The notes: a model not told the origin generated them from the letters alone. A stretch of 64,000 bases of DNA from JADHMP01 sp964386915 (GCA_964386915.1 CAYLUQ010000010.1:1-64000), one strand, 5' to 3'; shown: positions 16,256 to 25,512, counted from the stretch's first letter. Numbers and translations: made by a program.

Positions 16256-17837
16256 GTGCTCTTTTGAGGTCTAATACGTTAATGGGATTGAGGGGTATGC
16301 CGGTGATGTTTTTTTGGGTAAACCGAACCACTTCATCATAATAAAGGGGCATCAAAGGAAAACTTGAAAGGGCAAGGCTATCCATTTTTTGATAGCGTTC
16401 AACGCGCATTGGTTCTGCAAGGGTTTGAACAGCTTGTTCATAGAGGGCATCAAATTGTGCGTTGGCATAGTGGGTATAGTTGGGTCCGTTAGGAGAAAAA
16501 TTCTTGCTATAAAATAATGAGAGGTAGTTTTCCGCATCGGGATAGTCGGCAATCCAGCTAGCTCTGAAAAGTTCCAATTGACCCTTCGATTTGGCCTGTC
16601 TCAATGTTGCTGTTGGCATAATGTCTATTTGTATGCTAAGGCCAATTTTTTCAAGTTCACTTTGAAGAAATTCACACAAATCAACATAATTGGCATCGGT
16701 GGCAATTCGAATGGGAGAAGGGTCTCCATATTCTTCTTTATGAGCAGCCACAAGGGCTCTGGCTTTTACTGGATCATAGACAAAGTCAGTTTGCGAACTT
16801 CCGGCCAGTCCTTTGGGAATAAATCCTTTTTTGGCGGGTGTGCCTATATTGTTTCTTAAATAGGCAATCATACTAGCTCGGTTGAAACCAATGTTTAGAG
16901 CTTCTCTAATTCGTATGTCTTCAATGGGGGTGTTTTTGGCCTCTAAATTAAAGCCAATATATTCTGTGTTTAGATAAGGTCCTTTTTGCATCACAAATTG
17001 AGATTCATATTTTGGTCTCAGGTTGCCTTGGGGATTGAGGAGTTGGTCTTTGTAGGTGGCATCTATAGAATTGATAAAATCGAGTTTGCCTTGCAAAAAC
17101 AACATAAACTCACTCTGAATATCGGGAATGAACTGAATGGCAATGGCCTCTATATAGGGTAGCTTTTGCCCCTTGCTATCTTGTTCAAAATAGTTAGGAT
17201 TGCGACGTAAAACCAATTTTACATTTTCTTCCCATCGTTTAAAATAAAAGGGTCCTGTTCCAATAGGATTTTTTCTAAAGTCTTCAAGAGAGGCAGCTTC
17301 TTGGGGCACAACAGCACAATAGCGCATGCTGAGCAGGCCAAGAAATGCAGGGAAAGGATTTTTTAATTCGATTTGAAAAACACTATCGTTGAGGGCTTCA
17401 TAGTGTGCCACTTGTTGCATGACCCATCTCCCGGGGGAGGCCAGTTGAGGGTCTAGCAGTCGATCAAAACTATAGACAAAATCTTGCGCCACCACCTTAC
17501 GTGTTTTTTGACGGCCAAAATGAGGTGAGGGATGAAAATAAACATCGTCTCTCAACACAAAAGTATAAGTTGTGCCCTCCTTATTTAAACTCCAATGTTT
17601 AGCAATTTCAGGCTGTATGCTTAAGGTGCTGTCCAGTTGCACCAAACCATTAAAAAGTTGGTTGATGGGCCAAATGTTTTGGGGGTTTCGGGCAAAAGCG
17701 GGGTCAAGGGAAGTAACATTTCGATATTCGTTATAACGAAAAACGCTATTCGAATCAATTTCGGGGGGATGAGCGCAATACTGAAAAAGCAATGCCCAAC
17801 TCAAACCCAAGGTCAAAAACCAATACTTTTGTGGCAT
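16233..17837 (-). CDS. Peptide-type ABC substrate-binding lipoprotein (SBP family 5)
   Basis: Exported solute-binding protein of 534 residues, family SBP_bac_5 (OppA/DppA-like). It starts with a lipoprotein signal whose lipobox ends LFQYC at about residue 21, then NIWPINQLFNGLVQLD and YTFVLRDDVYFHPSPHFG, both typical of the fold. It would bind oligopeptides or similar ligands at the membrane surface. No permease or ATPase genes are nearby: the neighbours are rpmE2 and mtaB, both on the other strand. It is therefore an orphan binding protein, working with a transporter encoded elsewhere or acting as a sensor or chaperone (inference). Confidence 0.9.
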   Translation of the reverse strand: MPQKYWFLTLGLSWALLFQYCAHPPEIDSNSVFRYNEYRNVTSLDPAFARNPQNIWPINQLFNGLVQLDSTLSIQPEIAKHWSLNKEGTTYTFVLRDDVYFHPSPHFGRQKTRKVVAQDFVYSFDRLLDPQLASPGRWVMQQVAHYEALNDSVFQIELKNPFPAFLGLLSMRYCAVVPQEAASLEDFRKNPIGTGPFYFKRWEENVKLVLRRNPNYFEQDSKGQKLPYIEAIAIQFIPDIQSEFMLFLQGKLDFINSIDATYKDQLLNPQGNLRPKYESQFVMQKGPYLNTEYIGFNLEAKNTPIEDIRIREALNIGFNRASMIAYLRNNIGTPAKKGFIPKGLAGSSQTDFVYDPVKARALVAAHKEEYGDPSPIRIATDANYVDLCEFLQSELEKIGLSIQIDIMPTATLRQAKSKGQLELFRASWIADYPDAENYLSLFYSKNFSPNGPNYTHYANAQFDALYEQAVQTLAEPMRVERYQKMDSLALSSFPLMPLYYDEVVRFTQKNITGIPLNPINVLDLKRAQKKTTPN

Positions 17838-17858
17838 TTGCTATTGTTGGTATATTTG
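17828..17858 (+). promoter_or_regulatory. Promoter of mtaB
   Basis: TTTG (17828-17831), 19 bases, then TATATTTG (17851-17858): a full Bacteroidota promoter, 33 bases before the mtaB ATG. It overlaps the 5' end and upstream region of the divergent binding-protein gene. Confidence 0.8.
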
Positions 17859-17891
17859 CCAAAAATAGTCAAACTAGATTAGACGCTGTGC

Positions 17892-19250
17892 ATGCAAGAA
17901 AATGAGACCTATCAAAATCAACAAAAACCAACGGTAGCTTTTCATACCTTGGGCTGTAAGCTCAATTTTTCTGAAACAGCAACAATAGCCCGTGGGTTTG
18001 AATCGGCTGCCTACGAGCGTGTTCCGTTTGAAAGCAAGGCAGATGTTTATGTGATTAATACTTGCTCAGTTACCGAAAATGCAGACAAACGTCTTAAGGG
18101 TTTAGTGCAAAAAGCATTGGGCTTCAATCCAGAGGGCTATGTGGCTGCCATAGGTTGTTACGCACAATTGCAACCCAAAGAGATTGCCCAACTTGACGGT
18201 GTAGATTTGGTGTTGGGCGCTAAAGAGAAGTTTAAATTGGTAGAATATATCACCGATTTAAGCAAAACAAAAGAGGGACGAGTTCACGCTTGTGAAATTG
18301 AGGCTACCAAGCGTTTTGAAAGTAGCTATTCCATAGGCGAAAGAACCCGGGCCTTTTTAAAGGTACAAGATGGATGCGATTATAAATGCACCTACTGCAC
18401 CATTCCAAAAGCAAGAGGTGTTTCGAGAAGTGATACCGTAGACCATATCTTGCAAAACGCCAAAGCTATAACGGATCAAGGTATTAAAGAAATTGTCTTG
18501 ACGGGCGTTAATATTGGTGACTTTGGTAAAGGTGAATTTGGCAATAAAAAACACGAACATACTTTTTTTGAATTAATTGAGGCTTTGGAGCTTAAAACAG
18601 CAGCAAAACGCTTGAGAATTTCTTCTATTGAACCCAATTTATTGGCCGATTCTGTCATCAAATTTGTGGCCAACAGCAAACGTTTTGTGCCTCATTTTCA
18701 TATTCCGCTGCAAAGCGGTAGTGATGTATTGCTCAAAAGCATGAAAAGACGTTATTTGACGGCTTTATATTCTCAAAAGATTACCCAAATCAAAAGCCAA
18801 ATGCCAAACGCCTGTATTGGCGTAGATGTGATTGTGGGTTATCCCGGCGAAACGGATGAGGAGTTTTTAAAAACCTATACCTATTTAACAGAATTGCCCA
18901 TTTCCTATTTGCACGTTTTCACCTATTCTGAACGACCGGGAACCGAAGCAATAGAAATGGAGGGGCGTATTTCTCCAGCAGTCCGAAACAAGCGCAGCAA
19001 AATGCTTCGAATTTTGTCGGTAAAAAAAAGACATGCCTTTTATGAAACTCAATTGGGAACCACGCAGTCGGTTTTATTTGAAGAACGTGCCAAAGACGGC
19101 TATATGTTTGGTTTCACACCTAACTATGTGAAAGTAAAAGCAACATGGAATCCGGAATGGGTAAATCAAGAAATCGTAATGGAACTCAATTCAATTCATG
19201 CAGATGGAACCGTATTGGGAACCGTTAAGAAAGAGGAGCTTAAAGTTTAA
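17892..19250 (+). CDS. mtaB: tRNA t6A37 methylthiotransferase
   Basis: Radical-SAM methylthiotransferase adding a methylthio group to t6A37 of tRNAs reading ANN codons. The 452-residue protein has an N-terminal MTTase domain with the iron-sulfur cysteines in HTLGCKLNFSE, NTCSVT and IGCYAQ, the radical-SAM CxxxCxxC motif in DGCDYKCTYCTIPKARG, and a C-terminal TRAM-like region. The YCTIPKARG form and the lack of MiaB-specific motifs favour MtaB over MiaB. It has a strong promoter of its own and overlaps the convergent GNAT-like gene by 11 bases. Confidence 0.94.
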   Translation: MQENETYQNQQKPTVAFHTLGCKLNFSETATIARGFESAAYERVPFESKADVYVINTCSVTENADKRLKGLVQKALGFNPEGYVAAIGCYAQLQPKEIAQLDGVDLVLGAKEKFKLVEYITDLSKTKEGRVHACEIEATKRFESSYSIGERTRAFLKVQDGCDYKCTYCTIPKARGVSRSDTVDHILQNAKAITDQGIKEIVLTGVNIGDFGKGEFGNKKHEHTFFELIEALELKTAAKRLRISSIEPNLLADSVIKFVANSKRFVPHFHIPLQSGSDVLLKSMKRRYLTALYSQKITQIKSQMPNACIGVDVIVGYPGETDEEFLKTYTYLTELPISYLHVFTYSERPGTEAIEMEGRISPAVRNKRSKMLRILSVKKRHAFYETQLGTTQSVLFEERAKDGYMFGFTPNYVKVKATWNPEWVNQEIVMELNSIHADGTVLGTVKKEELKV

Positions 19251-19533
19251 TGCCAACTGGCAAAAGCGATTTGTAACTACGATTTTTTCTCACAAACCCA
19301 GCAATCTTAGGAGAGGTAGGAACAACTTTTAAATTTTTTTCTGCGATGAATTCTAAAGCTTTCTTAATAAATGCTTCCTCAAACTCGGGAGAATTAATTT
19401 CTTTGGGAATGGCTAACTTGGTCAGAAAAATTTTACGTTCTTGTTCGGAATATTCGATTCGGGCTAGAGCGTTGTTATGTTTTAATTCAAATTGTCTTAA
19501 AAACTCGTTGTTCACCAAGGTTAAATTCTCCAT
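19240..19533 (-). CDS. YjdJ-type GNAT-like N-acetyltransferase
   Basis: Small protein of 97 residues resembling the short GNAT-like (YjdJ/GtlA3-type) acetyltransferases: a beta strand with FELKHNNALARIEY, then IFLTKLAIPKEI, then a helix with FIKKALEFIAEKNLKVVPT and a C-terminal FVRKNRSYKSLL. The frame extends 19 codons further upstream, but a TACCTTTG -7 box lies inside that extension (19578-19585), so ATG at 19533 is the better start. Substrate unknown. Convergent with mtaB, overlapping by 11 bases. Confidence 0.75.
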   Translation of the reverse strand: MENLTLVNNEFLRQFELKHNNALARIEYSEQERKIFLTKLAIPKEINSPEFEEAFIKKALEFIAEKNLKVVPTSPKIAGFVRKNRSYKSLLPVGIKL

Positions 19534-19577
19534 GCTTACAAAAGATTTATTTTTGTCTGAAATTAAAAGTCGGATTG

Positions 19578-19585
19578 CAAAGGTA
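19578..19585 (-). promoter_or_regulatory. -7 box of the GNAT-like gene
   Basis: TACCTTTG on the minus strand fits TAnnTTTG, 44 bases upstream of the ATG at 19533. The expected -33 position reads TTCG at 18 bases, a weak match. Confidence 0.45.
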
Positions 19586-19621
19586 AACAAAATATAGGTA
19601 TAACGAACAGTTAATTTAAAG

Positions 19622-20281
19622 ATGTTACCCGTTTCAGTTTATTGTATGCCAGGAATGGCGGCAAGTCCTAAAATTTTTGAATTTTTAGACTTGCCAAGTC
19701 CCTACGTTGTTAAAACCCTACATTGGATTCCGCCTAAGCCCCGAGAATCTATAGCGGCTTATGCCAAACGAATGTGTGCCTTTATAACGACAGAAAATCC
19801 AATTTTATTAGGGGTTTCCTTTGGTGGGGTGCTAGTGCAGGAAATGGCTAAAATCATTTCTACTCAAAAAGTAGTTATAGTGTCTAGCATCAAATCTAAT
19901 CAAGAATTGCCTCTGCCCATGAAAATGGCCAATCGAACCCAAATTCATAAGCTTTTACCTTTGCAGTGGATAGAAAATTTAGATACCTTGGCTTTATTTG
20001 CTTTTGGTCCAAGGCTTAAAAAACGCATTAGTTTATATCAAAAATATCTTTCTGAGCGAGATCCGAATTATTTGCGGTGGGCTATAGATGCGCTTGTTTA
20101 TTGGGGGCAAAAAGAGCCTACAGAAGCAGTGTTGCATATCCATGGGCATGGAGACTTGGTTTTTCCCGCTAAAAATTTGGCTGATCCGGTGCACTTCATT
20201 TCGGGTGGGCATGCCATTATATTGACCCAAGCTACTTGGTTCAACACGCATTTGCCAAAACTGTTAGGTGAAAAAAAGTAA
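19622..20281 (+). CDS. Alpha/beta hydrolase
   Basis: Cytoplasmic alpha/beta-hydrolase of 219 residues. The nucleophile elbow GVSFGG (Ser about residue 63), an HIHGHGDLVFP acid-bearing loop and the terminal GGHAI histidine make a complete Ser-Asp-His triad; MPGMAASPKIF near the start forms the oxyanion region. No signal peptide. It lies 29 bases before the lytic transglycosylase gene on the same strand, a pairing that suggests co-transcription but not a shared pathway. Substrate unknown. Confidence 0.82.
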   Translation: MLPVSVYCMPGMAASPKIFEFLDLPSPYVVKTLHWIPPKPRESIAAYAKRMCAFITTENPILLGVSFGGVLVQEMAKIISTQKVVIVSSIKSNQELPLPMKMANRTQIHKLLPLQWIENLDTLALFAFGPRLKKRISLYQKYLSERDPNYLRWAIDALVYWGQKEPTEAVLHIHGHGDLVFPAKNLADPVHFISGGHAIILTQATWFNTHLPKLLGEKK

Positions 20282-20310
20282 TTTTTTTACCTTTTCAGAA
20301 ATTTTAGTCT

Positions 20311-21240
20311 ATGTGCTTTTTCCATAATTCTCTCAAAAGAATATTTTTCTTATTTCTGTTGGGGGTTTCTCCATTTTCTTTCGCTTTTCAACTCATGATC
20401 AATGAAGAAGAAATGCCCACCTTGGTCAATGATTCTTTAATACAATCCCATAAAATCTATGCCCTTCCTATTCCAAATACACTAAATTTTTGTGGAGAGC
20501 AAGTGCCTTTGCAGGAGGATGACGTCAAAGAACGCCTAGATCGTGAGTTGTTAGTGAATACCTATTGGCAGTCAAACATGATGTTATTAATCAAAAGAGC
20601 ACACAAACATTTTCCTGTCATTGAAAAAATTTTAGCTGAAGAAGGCATACCCGATGATTTTAAATATTTGGCCGTTATTGAAAGCAGTTTGCTCAATGTA
20701 ATTTCAAGCAAAGGAGCAAAAGGATTTTGGCAAATGATGCACGGCACTGCTAAGGAATATGGTTTAGAAGTAAACAGCAACGTGGATGAACGTTATCACC
20801 TTGAAAAATCGACTCGAGCGGCTTGCGGCTATTTGCGTAAAGCTAAAGAACGCTTTGGCTCCTGGACCCTTGCCGCAGCTTCATATAATAGAGGCATGTA
20901 TGGCATTGACCGCGAATTGAATCGCCAACAAGTAGATAATTATTATGATTTACTTTTAAATTCTGAAACTAGACGTTATATCTTTCGAATATTGGCCGTG
21001 AAGCAAATCATGTCAAATCCTAGACTGTATGGCTTTATTTATAATAAAAAAGACCTCTATACTATGCCTGAAGTTCGAAAAGTGGGGGTTGATTCGGCTA
21101 TTACAAACATTGCTAGTTTTTCTAAAAAGATGGATATTAATTACAAAATCCTAAAACTTCACAATCCTTGGTTGTTAGAAAATCACTTAAACAATAAATC
21201 AAGAAAATATTACGAGATTGCTATTCCCGTTAAGCCATAG
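20311..21240 (+). CDS. Lytic transglycosylase (SLT domain), MltD-like
   Basis: Exported murein lytic transglycosylase of 309 residues that cleaves the glycan strand with 1,6-anhydro ring formation. After an N-terminal signal segment (IFFLFLLGVSPFSFAF), the SLT fold shows the catalytic Glu in AVIESSLL, the GAKGFWQMM motif and AAASYNRGMYGI. No LysM repeats are present, unlike long MltD, so wall binding would rely on the SLT domain itself. Probably in one transcript with the hydrolase upstream; ends 2 bases before the convergent TPR gene. Confidence 0.9.
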   Translation: MCFFHNSLKRIFFLFLLGVSPFSFAFQLMINEEEMPTLVNDSLIQSHKIYALPIPNTLNFCGEQVPLQEDDVKERLDRELLVNTYWQSNMMLLIKRAHKHFPVIEKILAEEGIPDDFKYLAVIESSLLNVISSKGAKGFWQMMHGTAKEYGLEVNSNVDERYHLEKSTRAACGYLRKAKERFGSWTLAAASYNRGMYGIDRELNRQQVDNYYDLLLNSETRRYIFRILAVKQIMSNPRLYGFIYNKKDLYTMPEVRKVGVDSAITNIASFSKKMDINYKILKLHNPWLLENHLNNKSRKYYEIAIPVKP

Positions 21241-21242
21241 CC

Positions 21243-21758
21243 TTAGATTTTTTTCATCTGCTGCTGCATGAGCTTCATTTGCCCGGTCAGCATGCCATGC
21301 TTATCGAGTTTTTTAGCCTCTTGAAGTAGTTGTTGCGCTTCTCTTTTACGTCTTTTTTGCATTAAGATGCCAGCCAAACTCATTTTGGCCATCGCTTGGT
21401 CGTGTTTCATAGACAAGCCCAATTGCAAGGCTTTTTTAAAATATTTTTCGGCTTGGGTGAGGTTTTTCTGAGACTCTAAAATGCCTAACATATAGTTGTA
21501 ATAGCCTTGTTGTTTTTGCACTAAGCTACTGGTTGGATTGGAAATTCTGCTCAACCATTTTCCGGTACCTTCAAAATCTTGTTTGCGCAAACGCAAGAAG
21601 GCTAAAAAAATAAGTTCGTTTTTAAAATAGAGCAAAATAAAAATACCGGTTAGCAAAAGCATTAAGATGCCATTGCCAATATAATTGTCATAAAATAAAT
21701 AAGAAGCATAACCCAAACTAAGGGCGGCCAAGATCAATTTGATGTTTTTAGAAAACAT
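21243..21758 (-). CDS. TPR-containing membrane protein
   Basis: Unnamed 171-residue protein. Two adjacent membrane helices at about residues 7-45 (LILAALSLGYASYLFY and GILMLLLTGIFILLYF) are followed by a cytoplasmic helical part with tetratricopeptide-like repeats (YYNYMLGILESQKNLTQAEKYF and AKMSLAGILMQKRRKREAQQLL). The role is unknown; a scaffold for a membrane complex is possible. Homologues of this two-helix plus TPR layout are common in Flavobacteria. Divergent from rpmH. Confidence 0.65.
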   Translation of the reverse strand: MFSKNIKLILAALSLGYASYLFYDNYIGNGILMLLLTGIFILLYFKNELIFLAFLRLRKQDFEGTGKWLSRISNPTSSLVQKQQGYYNYMLGILESQKNLTQAEKYFKKALQLGLSMKHDQAMAKMSLAGILMQKRRKREAQQLLQEAKKLDKHGMLTGQMKLMQQQMKKI

Positions 21759-21814
21759 TGTTTAAGATTTTTGCCAAAGATAGAAAAAACAAAAGCTAAA
21801 TGTTCAAATTTGGA

Positions 21815-21845
21815 TTTGGTGAAGCAAAAACTTATCGTATATTTG
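21815..21845 (+). promoter_or_regulatory. Promoter of rpmH
   Basis: TTTG (21815-21818), 19 bases, TATATTTG (21838-21845): a textbook Bacteroidota promoter 35 bases before the rpmH ATG. Confidence 0.85.
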
Positions 21846-21880
21846 CCCGACTTTAAAAAGTCCTATTCTTGTAAGCTATT

Positions 21881-22039
21881 ATGAAAAGAACATTTCAACC
21901 CTCGAGAAGAAAACGAAGAAACAAGCACGGTTTCCGTGAACGCATGGCTTCTGCCAATGGCCGAAAGGTTTTGGCTGCTAGAAGAACTAAAGGTAGAAAA
22001 AAACTTTCTGTATCATCTGAGCCGCGCCACAAAAAATAA
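21881..22039 (+). CDS. rpmH: 50S ribosomal protein L34
   Basis: Ribosomal protein L34 of 52 residues. It starts MKRTFQPSRRKRRNKHGFRE, contains RMASANGRKVLAARRTKGRK, and ends in a short tail SSEPRHKK. The N-terminal part is the nearly invariant L34 signature. It is flanked by a strong promoter and a strong terminator, so it is a single-gene unit. It is not linked to rnpA or dnaA here, unlike in many other bacteria. Confidence 0.97.
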   Translation: MKRTFQPSRRKRRNKHGFRERMASANGRKVLAARRTKGRKKLSVSSEPRHKK

Positions 22040-22059
22040 ATGAACATACCCTCAAACAT

Positions 22060-22095
22060 AAAGGTGTTATTTTTTCAAAATAGCACCTTTTTTTT
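22060..22095 (+). terminator. Intrinsic terminator of rpmH
   Basis: A 14-bp stem (AAAGGTGTTATTTT with AAAATAGCACCTTT, one G-T pair) and a 3-base loop, followed by a run of T residues. It lies between rpmH and carB, so carB needs its own promoter. Confidence 0.92.
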
Positions 22096-22121
22096 ATATT
22101 CACAATCTATATTATTTGATT

Positions 22122-24971
22122 ATGCCGAAAGTTGATTCCATTAAAAGTATTTTAATTATTGGTTCAGGGCCCATTGTGATTGGACAAGCCTGTGAGTTTG
22201 ATTATTCTGGTTCTCAAGCACTACGTTCTCTGCGTGAAGACGGAATTGAAACCATTTTAATTAATTCCAATCCAGCCACTATCATGACCGACCCCTCCAT
22301 GGCAGATCATGTTTATTTAAAACCACTAACCACCAAATCAATTGTTGAAATACTAAAAAAACACAAAGTAGATGCTGTTCTCCCAACCATGGGAGGTCAA
22401 ACCGCTTTGAACCTCTGTATTGAAGCTGATGATAAGGGCATTTGGAAAGACTTTGGTGTGGAAATCATAGGCGTAGATATTGATGCCATCCAAATTACAG
22501 AAGACCGAGAAAAGTTTAAAAGGTTAATGGGTGATATTTCCATTCCTGTTGCCCCGGCAGATACGGCCACTTCATTTTTGAAAGGAAAAGAAATTGCCCA
22601 AAAATTTGGTTTTCCTCTTGTTATTCGTCCTTCATTTACTTTGGGCGGAACGGGTGCTTCTTTTGTGCATGAGGCCCAAGACTTTGATGCTTTGCTCACC
22701 CGGGGATTAGAAGCGTCCCCTATTCATGAGGTGTTAATAGACAAAGCCCTAGTAGGGTGGAAAGAATATGAATTGGAGTTGTTACGGGATAAAAATGACA
22801 ACGTAGTCATTATTTGTACCATAGAAAATATGGATCCTATGGGTATTCACACAGGAGATTCCATCACAGTGGCTCCTGCCATGACCCTATCTGATAAAAC
22901 TTTTCAGCGGATGCGTGACATGGCCATAAAAATGATGCGCAGCATTGGTGATTTTGCCGGAGGGTGTAATGTGCAATTTGCCGTGAGCCCAGACGAAAAG
23001 GAAGATATTATTGCTATTGAAATCAATCCGAGAGTTTCTCGATCTTCTGCATTGGCCTCTAAGGCTACAGGCTATCCCATTGCTAAAATTGCAGCTAAGT
23101 TAGCCATTGGCTACACCCTAGATGAATTGAATAACCAAATTACAAAATCTACTTCGGCCCTTTTTGAGCCAACATTAGACTATGTGATTGTCAAAATTCC
23201 TCGTTGGAATTTCGACAAGTTTGAAGGTTCTGACCGCACTTTGGGACTTCAAATGAAATCGGTAGGAGAGGTTATGGGCATTGGCCGTTCTTTCCAAGAA
23301 GCCTTGCACAAAGCCACACAATCTTTAGAGGTGAAACGCAATGGATTAGGAGCAGACGGAAAAGGCTATACAGATTATGATTTGATTCTTAAAAAATTAG
23401 CAAAAGCAAGTTGGGATCGAGTTTTTGTTCTTTATGATGCCATTAGTTTAGGTATTCCCCTCAACCGCATACATGAAATTACAAAAATTGACCTCTGGTT
23501 TTTAAAACAATATGAAGAATTATTCTTGTTAGAAAAAGCCATTTCTGAGCATACCCTAGACAGCTTGCCAGAAGAATTGATGTTAGAGGCCAAACAAAAG
23601 GGATTTGCAGACAGACAAGTGGCTCACATGCTAGGCTGTGTAGAGAGTGAAGTCTATGCCCTGCGAAATAAAATGGGTATTGAACGAGTTTACAAGTTAG
23701 TAGACACCTGTGCGGCCGAATTTGAAGCGTTAACACCCTATTACTATTCCACTTTTGAAGCTAAAATGCAATTACCCGGTCAAGAGCCCATAAGTGAAAA
23801 TGAAAGTAAGGTAACCGATAAAAAGAAGATTGTGGTCTTAGGGTCTGGTCCTAACCGGATTGGCCAAGGAATAGAATTTGACTATTGTTGCGTGCATGGA
23901 GTACTGGCTTCAAGAGAATGTGGTTATGAAACCATTATGATTAATTGTAATCCAGAAACCGTTTCCACCGATTTCGATACCGCCGACAAGCTCTATTTTG
24001 AACCCGTTTTTTGGGAACATATATACGATATAATTCAGCATGAAAAACCTGAGGGCGTTATTGTGCAATTAGGAGGGCAAACGGCTCTGAAACTTGCCGA
24101 AAAATTAGACCGCTACGGCATAAAAATCATAGGCACTAGTTTTCAATCGCTTGATTTGGCTGAAGACCGTGGTAGTTTTTCTACCCTGCTTAAAAATAAT
24201 GACATTCCCTATCCCGAATTTGGTGTGGCGCAAACTGCTGACGAAGCCCTTGCCTTGGCCGACCAATTGGACTTTCCCATTTTAGTGCGCCCTTCTTATG
24301 TGTTAGGAGGTCAGGGGATGAAAATTGTGATTAATAAAGAGGATTTAGAGGCTCATGTGGTGGACTTACTCCAAAAAATTCCGAATAATAAATTGCTTCT
24401 TGATCACTATTTGGATGGGGCCATTGAAGCGGAAGCCGATGCCATTTGCGACGGTGAAAACGTATACATTATTGGCATCATGGAACATATTGAACCTTGT
24501 GGAATTCACTCTGGTGATTCTAATGCCACGCTCCCAGTCTTCAACATAGGTGAATTTGTGTTGCAACAAATTAAAGACCACACTAAGAAAATAGCTTTGG
24601 CTCTTAATACTGTGGGTCTAATCAATATCCAATATGCAGTTAAAGATGATAAGGTCTACGTCATTGAAGCCAACCCAAGAGCTTCGAGAACCGTTCCTTT
24701 TATCGCAAAAGCCTATAAGGAGCCCTATGTGAACTATGCCACCAAGGTGATGTTAGGTGAAAATAAAGTGACCGACTTTGATTTTAATCCCAAATTAGAA
24801 GGCTATGCCATTAAGCAACCCGTCTTTTCATTTAGCAAATTTCCCAATGTGAATAAACAATTGGGGCCCGAAATGAAAAGTACTGGGGAGAGTATTCTTT
24901 TCATCGATAGTTTGAAAGAAGATGAGTTTTATGATTTATACGCCAGACGAAAGATGTATTTAACCAAATAA
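22122..24971 (+). CDS. carB: Carbamoyl-phosphate synthase large subunit, lacking allosteric domain
   Basis: Makes carbamoyl phosphate from bicarbonate, ATP and ammonia delivered by CarA, for pyrimidines and arginine. The 949-residue protein contains both ATP-grasp halves: first half with GSGPIVIGQACEFDYSG and RPSFTLGGTGASF, second half with GSGPNRIGQGIEFDYCC and RPSYVLGGQGM. It stops shortly after LGPEMKSTGES, where about 120 more residues (the MGS-like allosteric domain) follow in enterobacterial CarB. Short CarB proteins are usual in Flavobacteria. The frame could begin at a TTG two codons upstream; ATG at 22122 is preferred. carA is not in the window. Confidence 0.95.
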   Translation: MPKVDSIKSILIIGSGPIVIGQACEFDYSGSQALRSLREDGIETILINSNPATIMTDPSMADHVYLKPLTTKSIVEILKKHKVDAVLPTMGGQTALNLCIEADDKGIWKDFGVEIIGVDIDAIQITEDREKFKRLMGDISIPVAPADTATSFLKGKEIAQKFGFPLVIRPSFTLGGTGASFVHEAQDFDALLTRGLEASPIHEVLIDKALVGWKEYELELLRDKNDNVVIICTIENMDPMGIHTGDSITVAPAMTLSDKTFQRMRDMAIKMMRSIGDFAGGCNVQFAVSPDEKEDIIAIEINPRVSRSSALASKATGYPIAKIAAKLAIGYTLDELNNQITKSTSALFEPTLDYVIVKIPRWNFDKFEGSDRTLGLQMKSVGEVMGIGRSFQEALHKATQSLEVKRNGLGADGKGYTDYDLILKKLAKASWDRVFVLYDAISLGIPLNRIHEITKIDLWFLKQYEELFLLEKAISEHTLDSLPEELMLEAKQKGFADRQVAHMLGCVESEVYALRNKMGIERVYKLVDTCAAEFEALTPYYYSTFEAKMQLPGQEPISENESKVTDKKKIVVLGSGPNRIGQGIEFDYCCVHGVLASRECGYETIMINCNPETVSTDFDTADKLYFEPVFWEHIYDIIQHEKPEGVIVQLGGQTALKLAEKLDRYGIKIIGTSFQSLDLAEDRGSFSTLLKNNDIPYPEFGVAQTADEALALADQLDFPILVRPSYVLGGQGMKIVINKEDLEAHVVDLLQKIPNNKLLLDHYLDGAIEAEADAICDGENVYIIGIMEHIEPCGIHSGDSNATLPVFNIGEFVLQQIKDHTKKIALALNTVGLINIQYAVKDDKVYVIEANPRASRTVPFIAKAYKEPYVNYATKVMLGENKVTDFDFNPKLEGYAIKQPVFSFSKFPNVNKQLGPEMKSTGESILFIDSLKEDEFYDLYARRKMYLTK

Positions 24972-25001
24972 TTTTTTATTTTTAAAGTAAACTTTGTTGC
25001 T

Positions 25002-25508
25002 ATGGAACGCTATAATAGATTGACGATGATGGGAGTAATGGGAATAATAGTTCTCGCTGTAGTAACTCGTTTAATACCCCATCCCCCCAATTTTGCCCCT
25101 ATAACAGGGATTGCATTATTTTCAGGAACTTATTTTGCCAACAAACGTTGGGCGCTTTTACTCCCCCTGCTTTGCCTTTTTATTACCGATGTCTTTTTAG
25201 GCTTTCACAGTCTTATGTTGGTGGTCTATGCTTCCTTTTTGCTCATTTCAGCAGCTGCTCAATGGATGCAAAAAGTTCGTTTTATTAGTGTTTTAGGGGC
25301 TTCGGTGTTCTTTTTCCTTACCTCTAATTTTGGAGTTTGGTATCTCTACTACCCTCACACTTGGGAAGGATTTATGCAATGCTATACGTTGGCCATTCCT
25401 TTTTTTGGAAATACTTTGGCCGGTGATCTTTTCTATACAGCCGCATTGTTTTATAGTGCTGAAAAATTAGTTGGAATTTCTTATCTGTCCTCTAAAGAGT
25501 TTGTCTAA
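25002..25508 (+). CDS. DUF6580 family putative transport membrane protein
   Basis: Integral membrane protein of 168 residues with about five helices (MMGVMGIIVLAVVTRLIP; WALLLPLLCLFITDVFLGF; LMLVVYASFLLISAAAQW; FISVLGASVFFFLTSNFGVW; FFGNTLAGDLFYTAALFY). The sequence around PHPPNFAPITGIALFSG is characteristic of the DUF6580 putative transport family, which resembles substrate-binding S-components of ECF transporters. It sits directly before a cobalamin riboswitch and a TonB receptor gene, so a part in cobalamin or corrinoid uptake is plausible (inference). It is 30 bases after carB and may share its transcript; it is upstream of, and not controlled by, the riboswitch. Confidence 0.72.
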   Translation: MERYNRLTMMGVMGIIVLAVVTRLIPHPPNFAPITGIALFSGTYFANKRWALLLPLLCLFITDVFLGFHSLMLVVYASFLLISAAAQWMQKVRFISVLGASVFFFLTSNFGVWYLYYPHTWEGFMQCYTLAIPFFGNTLAGDLFYTAALFYSAEKLVGISYLSSKEFV

Positions 25509-25512
25509 TTTT

